A DNA stretch of 64,000 bases from Babylonia areolata (GCF_041734735.1 NC_134882.1:24321664-24385663); one strand, 5' to 3'; counted from the first letter of the stretch, positions 10,766 through 23,900 are shown. The notes: generated by a model not told the origin, from the sequence alone. A program made the numbers and translations.

Positions 10766-11880
10766 GTCAGCCTTGACGCAATTAGTAACCAAACGTAAAA
10801 AAATTTTACCTGAAAAATGTATTGTTTTTGTGCATAAGATTATACAGGAATGCTGGGATAATGGTACTATACCGCAGTTCTGAAAAGATTCCATAATCAT
10901 TCTAATTCTGAAAGCAAGAAAACCCAAAAGTGATATAAATAGCAATGACATGAATAGATATCAACTCATTGCAGTAATGTCACATTCTGGAAAGATTTTA
11001 GAAATAAAAATATTTTAAATACATTGCTGCATTACTGTGAAAAAAAAGAAGAAATCATACCTGTAAACCAAGCAGGATTTAGAAAAAAGATCTGCAATTG
11101 AGCATTTGATAAAATTATCTTCTCAAGAAAAGCAACAGTTTGCTTGTAAAAAAAAAAAAAAAAAAAAAGGGTGGTGGGGTGTTCTTGCAACGTTCTTTGA
11201 TGTTAAAAAGGCAGTTATTGTTAAAGCTGAAAACTATGCGGTTTAATGGAAACAAGTATAATTATATCAAGTGCTGTTTATCAAATAATACAATGCAAGC
11301 TAGAATAGGAACAGCATACTTGACGCTTAGAACTCTTGACATGGGAATTCCACAATGATCAGTCACAGCACCATACTTTTTAATATTCTTATACAAGACC
11401 TTTCAAAAGCAGTGTCAAAAAATCTAACTTTAGTTAATATGCTGATGACATTTGCATGTGGATGAATGTAACCTTTAAAAAAGTCAGTGCCACAAAGAAC
11501 ACAAAATTATGTTAGGTGATTATATCAGGCCAATCTCAACAGCCTTGGGCGATACATGTTTCAGAATAGATTATCATTGTCTACTGATAAAACCAATATT
11601 ATGATATTTAACCCGGAAGCAACCCAGCTAATTTACCAAATTTCAAACTACTTGGAGAAACTTCAGATTACAAGCAGCGTGTCAAATTGTTTTGAGTTTT
11701 CCTTTAAACAAAATTGGACTTGGAATGTTCATTTTGACTACATACTTACAAAAGTAAGGAAATGTTTTAATCTCATAAAGATCATTAGTAAACAGCCTAG
11801 GTTGATGGGTGCAAAACTTTAATTCACCTGTCTACAGCACTTATCAGATCACAACTTACATATGGTCAAGAAGTGCTTTA
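10766..11880 (+). pseudogene. Fossil LINE reverse transcriptase
   Basis: Scattered frames give the RT order: I-I-Q-E-C-W-D-N-G-T-I-P near 10840, N-Q-A-G-F-R-K near 11065, G-T-A-Y-L-T-L-R-T-L-D-M-G-I-P-Q near 11310-11357, then a decayed catalytic region near 11445. An A20 tract at 11148-11168 interrupts it. The C-terminal part at 11556-11822 keeps an 88-codon open stretch. Many stops are present; it looks old. Confidence 0.55.
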
Positions 11881-11965
11881 ATTAGGTACCGGCAACCTTT
11901 TTAGAAAAAAAAAAAAGTTCTGTTAAAACAACATTAAAACAAACTTAGATTGAAACTTTAAGTCC

Positions 11966-11996
<31 letters not shown>

Positions 11997-12989
11997 CATA
12001 AAAAATTATGTTTCTATATGTATCTGTATTAGAACCAAATTTACAGCCAGTTGAAGTTCACTGAAGGTTTTGTTCATTTATTTATAATCTGTTCATCTAA
12101 GATGGTGATAGTAATTAGACTGTGTAATTCATTTATTTATAGTCTGTTCATCTAAGATGGTGATAATAATTAGACTGTGTAGTTCACTGAAATTGAGCCT
12201 TTTTGTGTGTCATTTTGAGCTTTTGGACAAATCTCTGATTTTACCGCATCACTGCATCTATACTAAATGACAGTGTAAAATCAAGGAAAGGAATGTTTTG
12301 AAAATAGTAAAGATGCCTTTTTTCCCCCAGCTATATAACTTGATCATTTTATTTGATATATTGAGCTGTAAAATCCAGGGTTATTTTGCAAACCATCTCG
12401 TGGCAAAATTCGTCAAAATAGTTTCTTCTTTTATCAAGTTATTTTGATGAAATAAAATGATTTGTATTCAGCTGAGCAAAGCCTTTAGAAATGGGGTAAC
12501 CAATAAAGCAATTTGCAAAAATGAAATTGACCCACACCCCACAGGTGCCCCCCACCCCATTCCCAGCTCTTCAGCACATTATGCCTTGTGTTGTTTTGAG
12601 TAAATAACTTTCTTTTCGACATGCACAGATTTGTCTGTTGTCACAAAATTATTCAACATGCATGCATGCTCTAAATCCAGTCAGATCTGTTGCATATGAT
12701 TTGTAAAACTAAACATGAAATTCCTTCTTAAAAAAAAAAAAAGAAAGAAGACTGGACAGAACATATGCACAAATACACCACCATTCTCTTTCTCTGTGAT
12801 AGACGCACACACTGCCATGACTTTTGAATTAAAAGTCAAATTCAGCAACAACAACAACAATTCTTTCTTTACTTCTGTCTTTTTTACCTTTTTTTTCTTT
12901 TAAAGAAAATAATACAAATTACAAAAATCATTCATGACCACTCTTTCTGAAAACCGCTCCCCCCCCCTCCCTAAGCCCTCCCTCCCTCC
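11881..12989. other. Unassigned AT-rich DNA with a short tandem duplication
   Basis: No gene was recognised. At about 12072-12183 a unit of roughly 56 bp (from TTCATTTATTTATAATCTG through AATTAGACTGTGT) is present twice in tandem with few differences. A long A-tract lies at 11967-11991. Confidence 0.5.
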
Positions 12990-13720
12990 TTCTCTCATTC
13001 TTCATGCTTCCATAGTTAGCTGACATGGAAGAAGGAAGCTGAGAGATCTTATTGGTAGGTTTTAAAAAGTCTTCCTTGAGTGGGTGAAATGATTGTAGTG
13101 AAGAAATTGAAGAGGTGCTTTAGGTGTTCTGGGTATTCTTCCCATTCTTTCATTACTTTCAGATGTTGTAGCTGGCACACAAGCTGAATGGTGTCTTCTG
13201 CTTGTCACATTCATGATGTTCTGCATCCTAGATGGCTGCCTTTTGGTTCCTTCATGGCATCATGCAGTGGGTTTTTAGGTTTTTTCAAGTGCTTCAGAGC
13301 ACTAAGCCTTAACACGTCCTAACTTGTGTCTGGCCTTCAATGAGGGAAGATCAAAGCAAGTATTACATGGTCTCAGTGGGTTTGTCTTTCATTGTTCCCA
13401 GAATGTCTCATCACTTCATTTTGAATTTTAACTTAAGGAGTCTGCTTTGAGAAAGTGTTGTTAGCTCTAGCTCATAGTCAATCACACTGAGAATGAGTGA
13501 TTGATATAGATGGAACCTTTTTGCATTTCAGAGCAATGCTTTAAATATCTTTTCTAAAGGTTAGCATCCTGTTGAGTTGTATTCCCAAGTAGCATAAACT
13601 GTCAGTTTTTTCTAATTTAAAATCTGTAATGATTTGCTTACAGCTTTGTTGTTGATAGCACATAGCAATGTTTGGGTTTTTGCTGGATTGATGGCAGCTT
13701 CTGTCCATGATTGTTCTGTC
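12990..13720 (-). pseudogene. Fossil LINE fragment: RT C-terminal region
   Basis: Read on the minus strand, the stretch near 13440-13520 gives L-Y-Q-S-L-I-L-S-V-I-D-Y followed by T-T-L-S-Q-S-R-L-L-K-L. Further on, I-L-G-T-M-K-D-K-P-T-E-T-M appears near 13380. This is the pattern of the post-RT domain of Jockey/I-group LINEs (L-Y-x-S-L-I-x-S-x-x-D-Y-G). At least four stops interrupt it. Confidence 0.5.
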
Positions 13721-14889
13721 TTCATGAACTACTGAAATTTATATCTTTATGATTGCTGTTAGTACTTGGATATTTTTCGTCATGATTGTTTTCTAATTAC
13801 TATTCAGGTATATATATATCTTCATGATTGTTTTCTATTAACAGCATGCATATTCTTCTTCATGATTATCTTTAAATCAATGCTTTTTGACATATAATAA
13901 ATAAAACATGTTTCTCATCTGTTTATCATGTGATGTAATGATATATACACCATTTCAAAGTGATTACTTTGTATTGTTATCAAACTTGCTTGTTGTATAA
14001 TGCGTAAATTCCAATACTACTTTTTTCCATTGTTAGTGTTGTTGTTGCTAATGTCTTTTTTTTTTCTTTCTTTCTTTCTTCCTTTTTTTCTTTCTTCTTT
14101 TTTTTTCTTTCTTTTTTTTTTTTGTCTTTTTTTCTTGTCTTTTTTTGTGCCTCAGTTTCATGCAACTCCGTGGAGCACGTGTAGTCTCTCTTTTTTGTTA
14201 TTGTTTCTTTCTTCTTTTTTTAAGTGCTCAACATGAGGCTTTCTTCATTGACTGAGAAAAAACAACTCAAAAACAAATAAAAACACAATAAAAAACCGAA
14301 AACAACAACAACCCAAAACACTTATACACACACACACTCATCCACAAACATGTGCACACACACACATACACAAAGAAAGAAAACTAATTCACAAGACAAA
14401 CGTGCAACTTATACCCAAACACCTTTGTCCCCTCCCCCTCACATATACGCTCACACGCACACCGATGTGGGCTATTTTGTATCTGTATGTTACCATTACA
14501 ATGGACAATTTTTGTGCTCTTTAATGTTTGACGTGTGTTTGAAGCATCTGGATTTTTTCCTGTCCTGGTGTGTGTTGCATAATGTAGCTTGTGTCTCTTT
14601 CTCTCATTCCCTATGATGATCTTTTTTTTGTTGTTGTTGTTTTTTGCAGTTGTTTTATTATGTGTGCTTGCTTGAGCCAGCATGCAGGTGTGAGTGTGCG
14701 CAAGTGCACCAGGTTGTGTCCGATACTACTGCAGCATTGAATCTTATTTCGTCCTATGTGAACGTAATCATAATGTACAACGCGTTAAGATAATCAGGTC
14801 TTTTGCCACTCCAACCTCTGACTTTCACTTCCCTCTCAAAGCTAAACTGTAAAGGTGAAGCAGAATTGGGTTGGGTTTTGTTTTTTTTG
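13721..14889. other. Unassigned AT-rich DNA with pyrimidine tract and microsatellites
   Basis: A T/C-rich tract covers 14049-14148 and small CA-repeats lie near 14328-14370. Frames through these tracts are low-complexity artefacts. No gene was seen. Confidence 0.5.
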
Positions 14890-15139
14890 TAAATACTTAC
14901 ACACATTTTCCCAGTAAGTACTGGTATATGAAATTGATCTGTTGATACAAGCCCTTCAGCTGTGGAGAATTTTGGACACCAAACAGTATATCTGTGGCTG
15001 TTATTTTCAATCTGATATAGATTATATTTTCAAAGTATTCCTTAAAATCATGTATTATTGGACAGTCACAGAAGATATGCTCAATATAGTCAACTGTGTT
15101 ACGACAATAAGAGCATTTGTCATTTTCTTTTATTTTCAT

Positions 15140-16753
15140 TGACTCACTTGTGTAAACAAAGTGAGTCTATGTTTTAACCCGGTGTTCAGTTGTCTGTGTG
15201 TGTGTGTGTGTGTGTCTGTGGTAAACTTTAACATTGCCATTTTTGTCAGTTGACACCAAATTTGGCGTAAAAATAGGAAAAATTCAGTTCTTTCCAGTCA
15301 TCTTGTTTAAAACAATATTGCACCTCTGGGATGGGCACCAAAAAATTAAAAAAAGAAGCCAAATTATATGCAAACTGAATTAATTTACTGTTATGTTTTT
15401 TTGTTTTTTTTTATTCTCAAAACTTGGCACTTTGATCTGATATTCTGACACAACAACAAGAGCAGTCATTTTTATCATGTTTTGTTCAAACAGGAACTTC
15501 TTTTGCTAAGCATGGAAGTTATATTTCTGGTGCATGTCTTTGCTGCAGATAGTAAAAAAGGGAAATTAATCTGTAATTAATGCTTGGGGGTTAATTTGCT
15601 TTAAACTGATCTTTGTCATCTTAAACATTACATTTTGAAATTATACACAGTACATAAAAAGCTTGTGTGTTTTACTCTCAGTGTACAGGGCTTTCACTAT
15701 GTTCATTCGCCCAAGTGGTCTTTTTCAGAAAATATTAAAATCAATACAACGTGTGGACTTTATAGATCTATTGGCTGAGCGCTAAAGGTCATGGGCAAAA
15801 ATCAATTGCGTACACATATTTATACATACTCAAAGCTCGTGCTCATATTCCTCATGAACGCAAAGTTTGCCATTTTCTTTCAAGTTGTTGACCTGCCCGT
15901 TCAATTCTATATTCAATCAACAATACATGATAACATGTCATGGAAAGTTGGAGAAGGAGACCGTTAAATATTTATTCAGAGAAAAATTTGTGAATGTCTC
16001 ATCACTTACTGGATTATGCCCCAAACTGCCTATAAAAATATCAACAAAATCAGTCGGAATTCACAGGTAAAAAAAATTAAACCATGAGAGTTAATACCCT
16101 TGATGAAACGTAAAAATTTCCAGTCTTGACTTTTCTCAAAATGAAGTCCTTTTCACTTCATACGACGTTTAGAAGTACTTGTACTTGGCTTTACATGTTA
16201 TTAGTTTAACAAAATACTCAATTTTCATATCAACTTTAAAACTATAAAACTAGAATGAACATAAAAGAGAAATTGAATCGACCATGTTGTACATTCCCGG
16301 CGGGTGTAACTAAACTTGTACATCTATCTAGATCCAGATAAAACGGCTAAATGTTGCCGTGTGATTTTGACAATAGCCACATCTCCTTCACTGCGGACTT
16401 AAAAAGAATTTTTAATTGCCCTAAAAGATTTTTTGAATGCCCAAGATACACCAGAATTAAACAGCGTTCTCACTGCGAATACCGCAATTGATTTATCGCC
16501 CTTTAAAAAAGCATGTTTAAATGTTAAATTTTCAAATGTCAGTTAAGGAGCCACGATAGTGTATTGGGTAAGACAGTTTCTTCTCACCTGAACACGTGGG
16601 GGTCGAATCTGCCGTCAGGACTTTTTTCTTTTTTCTTTTTTTTTTTTTTTAACCTGAAGCTTTATAATAACAAATACAGAACACATTTTAACGATTAGAT
16701 TTTTTTTTTTAAAGTGTATCACAAGTGATTCTTGAAGGCCTTGCCTCTCTTGT
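15140..16753 (+). mobile_element. R-family element, copy R3 (long form, uninterrupted)
   Basis: This is the best view of the whole unit (1614 bp). The 5' end TGACTCACTTGTG forms a hairpin with AAGTGAGTC: a 9-bp stem GACTCACTT/AAGTGAGTC around a 9-nt loop. A TG microsatellite, a ~1.3-kb AT-rich body, a tRNA-like module at 16546-16622, a T-run and the 3' end (CACAAGTGATTC, then AAGGCCTT, then CTCTTGT) follow. Flanks are ...TTTTCAT and TTTGTTTAT; joined, they restore the LINE F sequence, with no duplicated target. It has no coding potential. Confidence 0.75.
16546..16622 (+). ncRNA. tRNA-like module inside R3
   Basis: It contains an A-box-like TAGTGTATTGGGTAAG and a B-box-like GGGGTCGAATC at about 16609-16618, followed by a T-rich run that could act as a Pol III stop. 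R4 carries the equivalent module at 23955-24032 with a closer B box (GGGGTTCGAATC). The T arm can pair, but I could not form a full acceptor stem, so it is tRNA-derived rather than a working tRNA gene. Confidence 0.45.
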
Positions 16754-17074
16754 TTTGTTTATAAGATAATGTTTGTTGGGTAAATGTTGTGCAATATTTT
16801 CCAAGGTAGGACTCTTAATCTGGTTTCTTTTGTAACTTTTTTTGCTCTCAACCATACAGATTTATTTAGATCGAACCCAAATTTGCTACTCCAGAAGTAA
16901 TAAGCACATGGAGTTTCTTGTTCCTTACCAGCTGATATTGTATTATATTCTTTATGTTTTTTGGTTTGATGTTGAATTTATGTATATCACTGGCCTGTCT
17001 ATAAGATTGTCTCTCTCCTTGGTGTATCCATTTAATCTTTTTAAGATAAAAAGATATGTTATCTGTGTGTTGTA

Positions 17075-17867
17075 GTGTGCGGCTGGTGTCACCTCCACCA
17101 CCTCCACTCTGTCTCCTTTCCGTCTCCCCTTCCCTTCACCCCCCTCCATCTCATCTCCCTCCCCACTCTATCTGCAGCTCTTTCTTTGAAACTAGGATGA
17201 CACTATGCCCACCACCCTCCGCAACCCACCACCTCCCTTTTTCTGACTTCCCTCCCTACTCCTCTCCCTGCGGTTGGGTCTGTGATGTTAGCTGTCATCC
17301 TAAAGAAATGGAACCTGGCACAGGTTGACTAATGTGCATGTGCAAGGAAATCCTTGTTGACTAACCCTTGGGCTGTGTGCTGCCTAGTCTAGGGTGTGCT
17401 AAGCAGGAAATGTGTGCTGCTTAGTGTGTGCTGCCTATGCTTAGTAGGTGCTGTTTAATGTAAGGTGAACAGCTAAATTTGGGGTTGTGTGTTGCTTAAG
17501 GTTGCTTAGTGCTTAGCAGGAAATTTGTGTTGCTTAGATCTGTTTAGTGCTGCTGTGTGCTGTTTTAGTTCTGTTTATTCCAAGGTTATAATAAGTACTC
17601 AATAAAAACTACTCCATGTGGCCCTTCTAATGGCATGAGGAGAGAGGGTGAGTGAGTGTGGATACATCATCAATCCCCTCTGTTCCTCTCGAACACCCCT
17701 CTCCACTTTAACACACACAATACAGAACACTTTATTATCTGCAGAGAAATTATCTGGTAGTTTAAATTACAAATAATACATGAAAATCAGTCATTCAATA
17801 TGTGTATATGTAAAAGACATAAAATGTTTAAATGTTGACTAAAAGTGTCTTGATGAATGTGTTGCAG
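17075..17867. repeat. Pyrimidine-rich tract and degenerate GTGCTGCTTAG repeats
   Basis: 17075-17290 is rich in C and T. 17340-17575 holds many imperfect copies of a GTGTGCTGCTTAG-like unit, a decayed minisatellite. 17576-17867 is unassigned and leads into the splice acceptor at 17865-17867. Confidence 0.45.
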
Positions 17868-17986
17868 GAGCCCCGCTGTATGTGTCGCTGCCCCACTTTC
17901 TGGGGGCTGATCCTTACTACTTCCGTCTGGTGGAAGGTGTGCTTCCTGACCGAGAACGCCATCAGCCATATTTTCATCTTCATCAG
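17868..17986 (+). CDS. Receptor gene exon a
   Basis: The acceptor is GTTGCAG and the donor CAG/GTTCAG. It encodes [15 protein letters not shown], the hallmark CD36-family motif, then [12 protein letters not shown]. The exon begins in phase 1: the first G of the Gly codon comes from the missing upstream exon. It ends in phase 0. Confidence 0.88.
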
Positions 17987-20900
17987 GTTCAGTGTGTATC
18001 TTACTTTTTGTCACAGCAGATTGGTCTGTGTGAAATTTGGGGCTGCTCCACCCATATGTATATGTATAACATATATATATTGTGTATGTATGTATGTATG
18101 TATATAAAATTTAATGTATTATTCTTAGTCGCAGCAGATTTGTATGTGTGATATTCAGACTGCTCTTTCTTGGGAGAGCGTGCCACTCCAGTGAGAGTGC
18201 CACCTTTTTTTTTTTCTGCCTGCAAGTGTATTTGTTTTCATACCAAAGTGGATTTGGTTTTTTGATCACTTGTGTAAACAAAGTGAGTCTGTGTTTTAAC
18301 CCGGTGTTCGGTTGTCTGTGTGTGTGTCTGTGTGTCCGTGGTAAACTTTAACATTGCCATTTTCTCTGCAAATACTTCGTCAGTTGACACCAAATTTGGC
18401 ATAAGAATAGGAAAAATTCAGTTCTTTCCAGTCATCTTGTTTAAAACAATATTGCACCTCTGGGATGGGCACAAAAAAAAGACAAAAAAAAGAGACAAAT
18501 TATATGCAAACTGAATTTACTGTTATATTTATATTTTTTTATTCTCTAAACTTTGCACTTTGATCTGATATTCTGACACAACAACAAGAGCAGTCATTTT
18601 TATCATGTTTTGTTCAAACAGGAACTTCTTTTACTAAGCATGGAAGTTATATTTATTTTGCATGTCTTTGCTGCAGATAGTAAAAAAGGGAAATTAATCT
18701 GTAATTAATGCTAGGGGGTGATATGCAAGCTGAATTTACTGTTATATTTATATATTTTTTATTCTCTAAACTTTGCACTTTGATCTGATATTTTGACACA
18801 ACAACAAGAGCAGTCATTTTTATCATTTTTTTGTTCAAACAGGAACTTCTTTTGCTAAGCATGGAAGTTATATTTATTTTGCATGTCTTTGCTGCAGATA
18901 GTAAAGAAGGGAAATTACTCTGTAATTAATGCTAGGGGGGCTTAATTTGCTTTAAAATGATCTTTCTCATCTTAAACATTACATTCTGAAATTATACTCA
19001 ATACATAAAAGCTTGTGTGTTTTACTGTCAGTGTACAAGGCTTTCACTATGTTCATTCGCCCAAGTGTTGTTTTTTTTGGAAAATACTAAAATCAATACT
19101 AAGAGTGGACTTTATAGATCTATTGGCTGAGCCCTGAAGGTCATGGGCAAAAATTAATTACATACACATATTTATACATATTCAAAGTGCGTGCTCATAT
19201 TCTTCGCGAACACGAACGACGCCATTTTCTTTCAAGTTGTTGACCTGCCCTTTCAATCCTATATTCCATCGACAATACACGATAACATGTGATGGAAAGT
19301 TGGAGAAGGAGACCGTTAAATAATCATTCAGAGAAAGATTTGTGAACGCCTTATCACTTACTAGATTATGCCCCAAACTGCCATAAAAATATCCACAGAA
19401 TCAGTCGGAATTCACAGTTAAAAATAATAAACCATGAGAGTTAATACACTTGATGAAACGTAAAAATTTCCAGTCTTGACTTTTCTCAAAATGAAGTCCT
19501 TTTCACTTCATACGACGTTTAGAAGTACTTGTACTTGGCTCTACATGTTATTAGTTTAACAGAATACTCAATTTTCATATCAACTTTAAAACTATAAAAC
19601 TGTGTGTGGTTTGTCCGTCGGGATCGACGAGGACCATCTAGTCATCCTGGGGGTGGGTGGGTTGGGCTCTGTGGGTGCGCAGATGACTGGTCAGGCCAAT
19701 CCGCGCCCGAAAGGTTCTGACACAGTGTGGACAGGGGATGGTGGCGGCTGTCGGGGACTTGCTGGCACTGCTTTTCCTGGCCTGTCTGTGTTGCTCTGCT
19801 GCAGCGATTCTGTTGGCCTCACAGGATTTGGCGCCTATGTGGACAGCTGAACGCCACTTTGGTGTGTCCATTGCATTCAGCTCCCATGTGTCATGGCTGA
19901 TGTTGAAGGCCTTCAGAGAAGCTTTCAGAGTGTCTTTGAAGCGCTTCTTTTGGCCTCCATGGGAGCGCTTGACATGTTGGAGTTCGCCATACAGCAGTTT
20001 CTCAGGGAGCCGGTGGTCTGGCATGTGAACTACATGGCCTGCCCAGCGCAGATGGGCCTGCATCGAGATGGTGTAGATGCTGGGCAAGTTTGCACAAGTG
20101 AGCACCTCTGTGTCAGGGATCTTCTCTTGCCACTTTATGCCAAGAAGTTTTCTGAGGCTGGTGGTGTGGAAGTGGTGTGGCGTTTGTAGACCATCCATGA
20201 TTCACATCCATAGAGCAGTATGGTGAGAACTATGGCCTTGTATACTTTGAGCTTCGTCTCCAGGGTGATGCCTCTCCTGTTCCAAACGTTCTTATTGAGT
20301 CTGCCGAAGGCAGCGCTGGCTTTGGCGAGTCTGGCATTCACCTCATCGTCGATGACAACTGTGTGAGACTGAGAGAGTGTACTGCCCAGGTATGTGAACT
20401 TGTCCACCGCATTCAGTCGTTGCCCGTTGATGAAGATGTTTGGTTCAACGTAAGGCTTTCCTGGAACTGGCTGGTGCATCACCTCAGTCTTCTTTGTGCT
20501 GATTGTGAGGCCAAAGTTGTCACAGGCAGCAGAGAACTTGTCGACGCTGTGTTGCATGTCAGCTTTGGAGGCAGCATTGAGAGCGCAGTCATCAGCAAAC
20601 AGGAAGTCATTGACGGTGTCTGTCCTCACCTTGGTTTTTGCTTGAAGCCTCCTGAGGTTGAAGAGTGAGCCATCTGTGCGGTACCTGATGCCAATGCCTA
20701 CGTGAGCATCTCTTAAGGCATCTGTCAGCATGGCTAAAAACATGAGACTGAACAGGGTGGGGCAAGAACACACCCTTGCTTAACTCCGTTGGAGACAGGG
20801 AATGGTTCTGAAGTCTCTCCATTGTCTTGGACTCGGGCCAGCATCCCATCGTGTAGTTGCCGTATGATGGTGATGAACTTTCTGGGACATCCGTACTTCG

Positions 20901-23900
20901 CCATGATTCTCCAAAGGCCATCTCTGCTAACAGTATCAAAGGCCTTGGTCAGATCGACATAGGTGGAGTAAAGGTCGGCGTTCTGTTCCTGACACTTCTC
21001 CTGGAGCTGCCTGGCAGCAAACACCATGTCAATAGTCCCGCCTTCTTTCCGGAAGCCACACTGGCTCTCTGGTAGGAGACCTTGCTCAAGACGGTTGAGT
21101 AGCACTCTGGCCAGAGTCTTGCCTGCGACGGACAGCAGGGATATTCCACGATGGTTGTCACAGGCCTGACGATTTCCTTTGCGCTTGTACAGGTGTATGA
21201 TGGAAGCGTCTTTGAAGTCCTGTGGAACTGCCTTATGCTGCCAGATGAGCTGGAACAGCAGATGAAGCTTCTCAGTCAGCGCCATACCACCTTCTTTGTA
21301 GACCTCTGCTGGAATGGAGTCTGAGCCAGGGGCTTTGCCATTGGATAGCAGATGGATAGCTTTCTGGGTCTCCTCCAAAGTTGGAATGGCACCCAACGAC
21401 TCACTGACTAGCACCTGGGGGAGTCTGTCGATGGCTTCATCATTGATGGTGGAAGGGCGGTTCAGTACGCTGTCAAAGTGTTCAGCCCATCTCTCAAGGA
21501 TCCCGCCCTTGTCAGTGATCAGGGTAGAATCATCAGCACTGAGGAGTGGAGCAGATCCGGAGGTGGTGGGACCGTAGACTTCTTTCAGGCCGTTATAGAA
21601 GTTCTTCATTTCGTTCCTGTCTGCAAAGCCCTGGATCTCATCAGCTTTGTTGTTCAATCAGGAATCCTGCATCTGCCACAGCTTCAGCTGGATGGTGCTG
21701 CGTGCACTCTTCAGTATGTCTTTCTTTGACTGTGACTTGGGATCTTCAGTGTGGGCTCTGTAGGCTTGGTGTTTGTCTTCCAGCAGCTGCTTGATCTCAG
21801 TACAGTTCTCATCAAACCAGTCTTTGTGCTTCCTGGCAGAAGGCCCCAGGCACTCCATGGCAGTGTTGTACACCGTCTCATGCAGTGTGCCCCATGCTGC
21901 CTCCACATTCTGGTTGTCCAGCACGGTGGACTCAAGCGTTCCTCCAGGGTGTCAGCAAAGCTCTGCTTGATGTTGCCTAGCTCCAGTTTGTTGACATTCA
22001 GGCATTTGGGTGCTTTCATGCCCTGAGGCCGTCTCTTGGGCTGGATGTGGAGGTTGAGTTTGGAGACGATAAGGCGGTGGTCTGTCCAGCTCTTGGCGCC
22101 GGACAAGGCCCTCATGACTCGTACATCCTGCCTGTCCCTCTTCCTGACGATGACAAAGTTGATGAGATGCCAATGCCCAGAGCGAGGATGCATCCATGAC
22201 ATCCTGTCACAGGTAGGGAGGCAGAAGACCATGTTTGTGATAAGAAGGTCGTGCTCGGCACATGTCTGGAGAAGTAGTTGACCATTGCTGTTACAGTTGC
22301 CAACCCCATGCTTCCCAATCACGCCTTCCTAGGAGGTGCTGTCACAACCAACTCTCGCGTTAAAGTCACCAAGAATGATGAGCTTGTCTGCGTTGGGAAC
22401 AGTGTTGATGACAGCATTCAGGTCCTCGTAGAACTTGTCCTTGATCTCATCCGGGTTGGTTATGGTGGGCGCGTAGGCGCTGACAATGGTGGTAAACTTC
22501 TTCCCGTTGCATAAAGGGAGTTTCATCGTCAACAGGCGGGCGGAGGGCCAGCCAGCTTGCCAACGAGGGTTGTCTTCACTGCAAAGCCATCTCCAGCCTC
22601 ACGTCTCTCTTCAGGTCCGCGACCACTCCAAAAGAAGGTGTAGCCTGCACCTCGCTCACAGAGTTCGCCTTCTTCTGCCAGTCTGATCTCACTTAAGGCA
22701 GCGATGTCGATGTTGTACCTGGCTAGTTCACTTGCAATGAGTGCTGTGCGTCTCTGTAGTCTGTCTGAGTCGCCTCTGTACAGAAGCATACACACATTCC
22801 ATGTGGCAATGGTCAATGGGGTGCTCCTTGTTTTCTTCTTTCTTTCCTTTGTGTGTCGACCGCTTGAGTAGGGTCCCCGTCAGCCGCGGTATGCTGACTA
22901 GGGTGGCGTGAAGCAGGCAATGTTTAGGGCACCTTTTCTAGCCCCTTCCTCATGCCATGGAGGTGAGCAGTGCTGTCCTGAAGAGGGCTGCTCAGTTGCT
23001 CAGGGGGCTGCCGATCTCCACCGCTGCTCCAGTCAGTGAAAAACGACCCTATGGCCAGTGTACCCACACCTGTCACTTCGTTGTTCGCCTGTCGCCACAG
23101 GGCTTGGGGAAAATGATGGTATGGGATGAAGGATGACTGATGACTTGCACGATGACTTTGTTTATAGTGAGGAGGAGTTGCGCACCATTGACCTCACTCT
23201 CTTGTCCGAGACCGTCTGTATCCAGTGGCAAGACAAGGTCAAGACGACTGGAGATGGAAACAGATGCAGTGGATGACCAGGATGTCCTATGTGCCTCATC
23301 CTGCCCTCAGCACTGCACAGTGCTCTGCTGCAACCGCCTTCCTCTCCGTTGAACCATGAAGGTTTCTTCCGCAGAGTCCGCCGGATCCAGTCTTCACATG
23401 CTTGGGTAGACAAACCCTAACTCACCGAGGGTTTGAGACCCGTCGGCTACCCTCACCTAGTTTAGCCAGCCTGTCAAAGCCATTGCCCGGGGGTTGGGCG
23501 CTGCCGCATGCTAGCAGCTTCTAGGACCCATAAGTGAGAGCTGGGTGCCGGTGGGGACCAACAGAGGACGAACCACTCCTGGAAGAGTGTAACAAGCCCC
23601 CCCTCTAGAGGTACTACCCCTCCCGTGCACCCCCTAACTCCCCAGCTTTAAAACTATAAAACTAGAATGAACATAAAAGAGAAATTGAATCGACCGTGTC
23701 GACCAGGTGTAACTAAACTTGTACATCTATCTAGATCCAGATAAAATGGCTAAATGTTGCAGTGTGATTGCGGCGATAGCCACGTCTCCTTTACCGCGGA
23801 CTTAAAAAGAATTTTTAATTGCCCTTAAAAATTTTTTGAATGCCCAAGATACACCAGAATAATATGATTTAAACAGCGTTCTCACTGCGAATACCGCAAT

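Larger units (their letters stand above)
14890..16890 (-). pseudogene. LINE fragment F: L1/Tx1-like ORF2 C-terminus with zinc-binding domain, split by R3
   Basis: On the minus strand, 16890 down to 16754 reads V-W-L-R-A-K-K-V-T-K-E-T-R-L-R-V-L-P-W and then K-I-L-H-N-I-Y-P-T-N-I-I-L. After the R3 insertion, 15139 down to 14897 reads K-C-S-Y-C-R-N-T, then I-E-H-I-F-C-D-C-P and T-D-I-L-F-G. This is the zinc-binding RT-associated domain at the end of L1/Tx1-group ORF2. The two halves belong together; the frame is offset by 2 nt at the join, so the copy was already decaying or the junction was altered. Confidence 0.65.

Noticed and set aside
14000-14236. Phe/Leu-rich and Lys-rich frames
   Set aside because: They are translations of a T/C-rich tract.
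15867-16070. 67-codon frame in R3
   Set aside because: Not conserved in the matching part of R4, so R appears non-coding.
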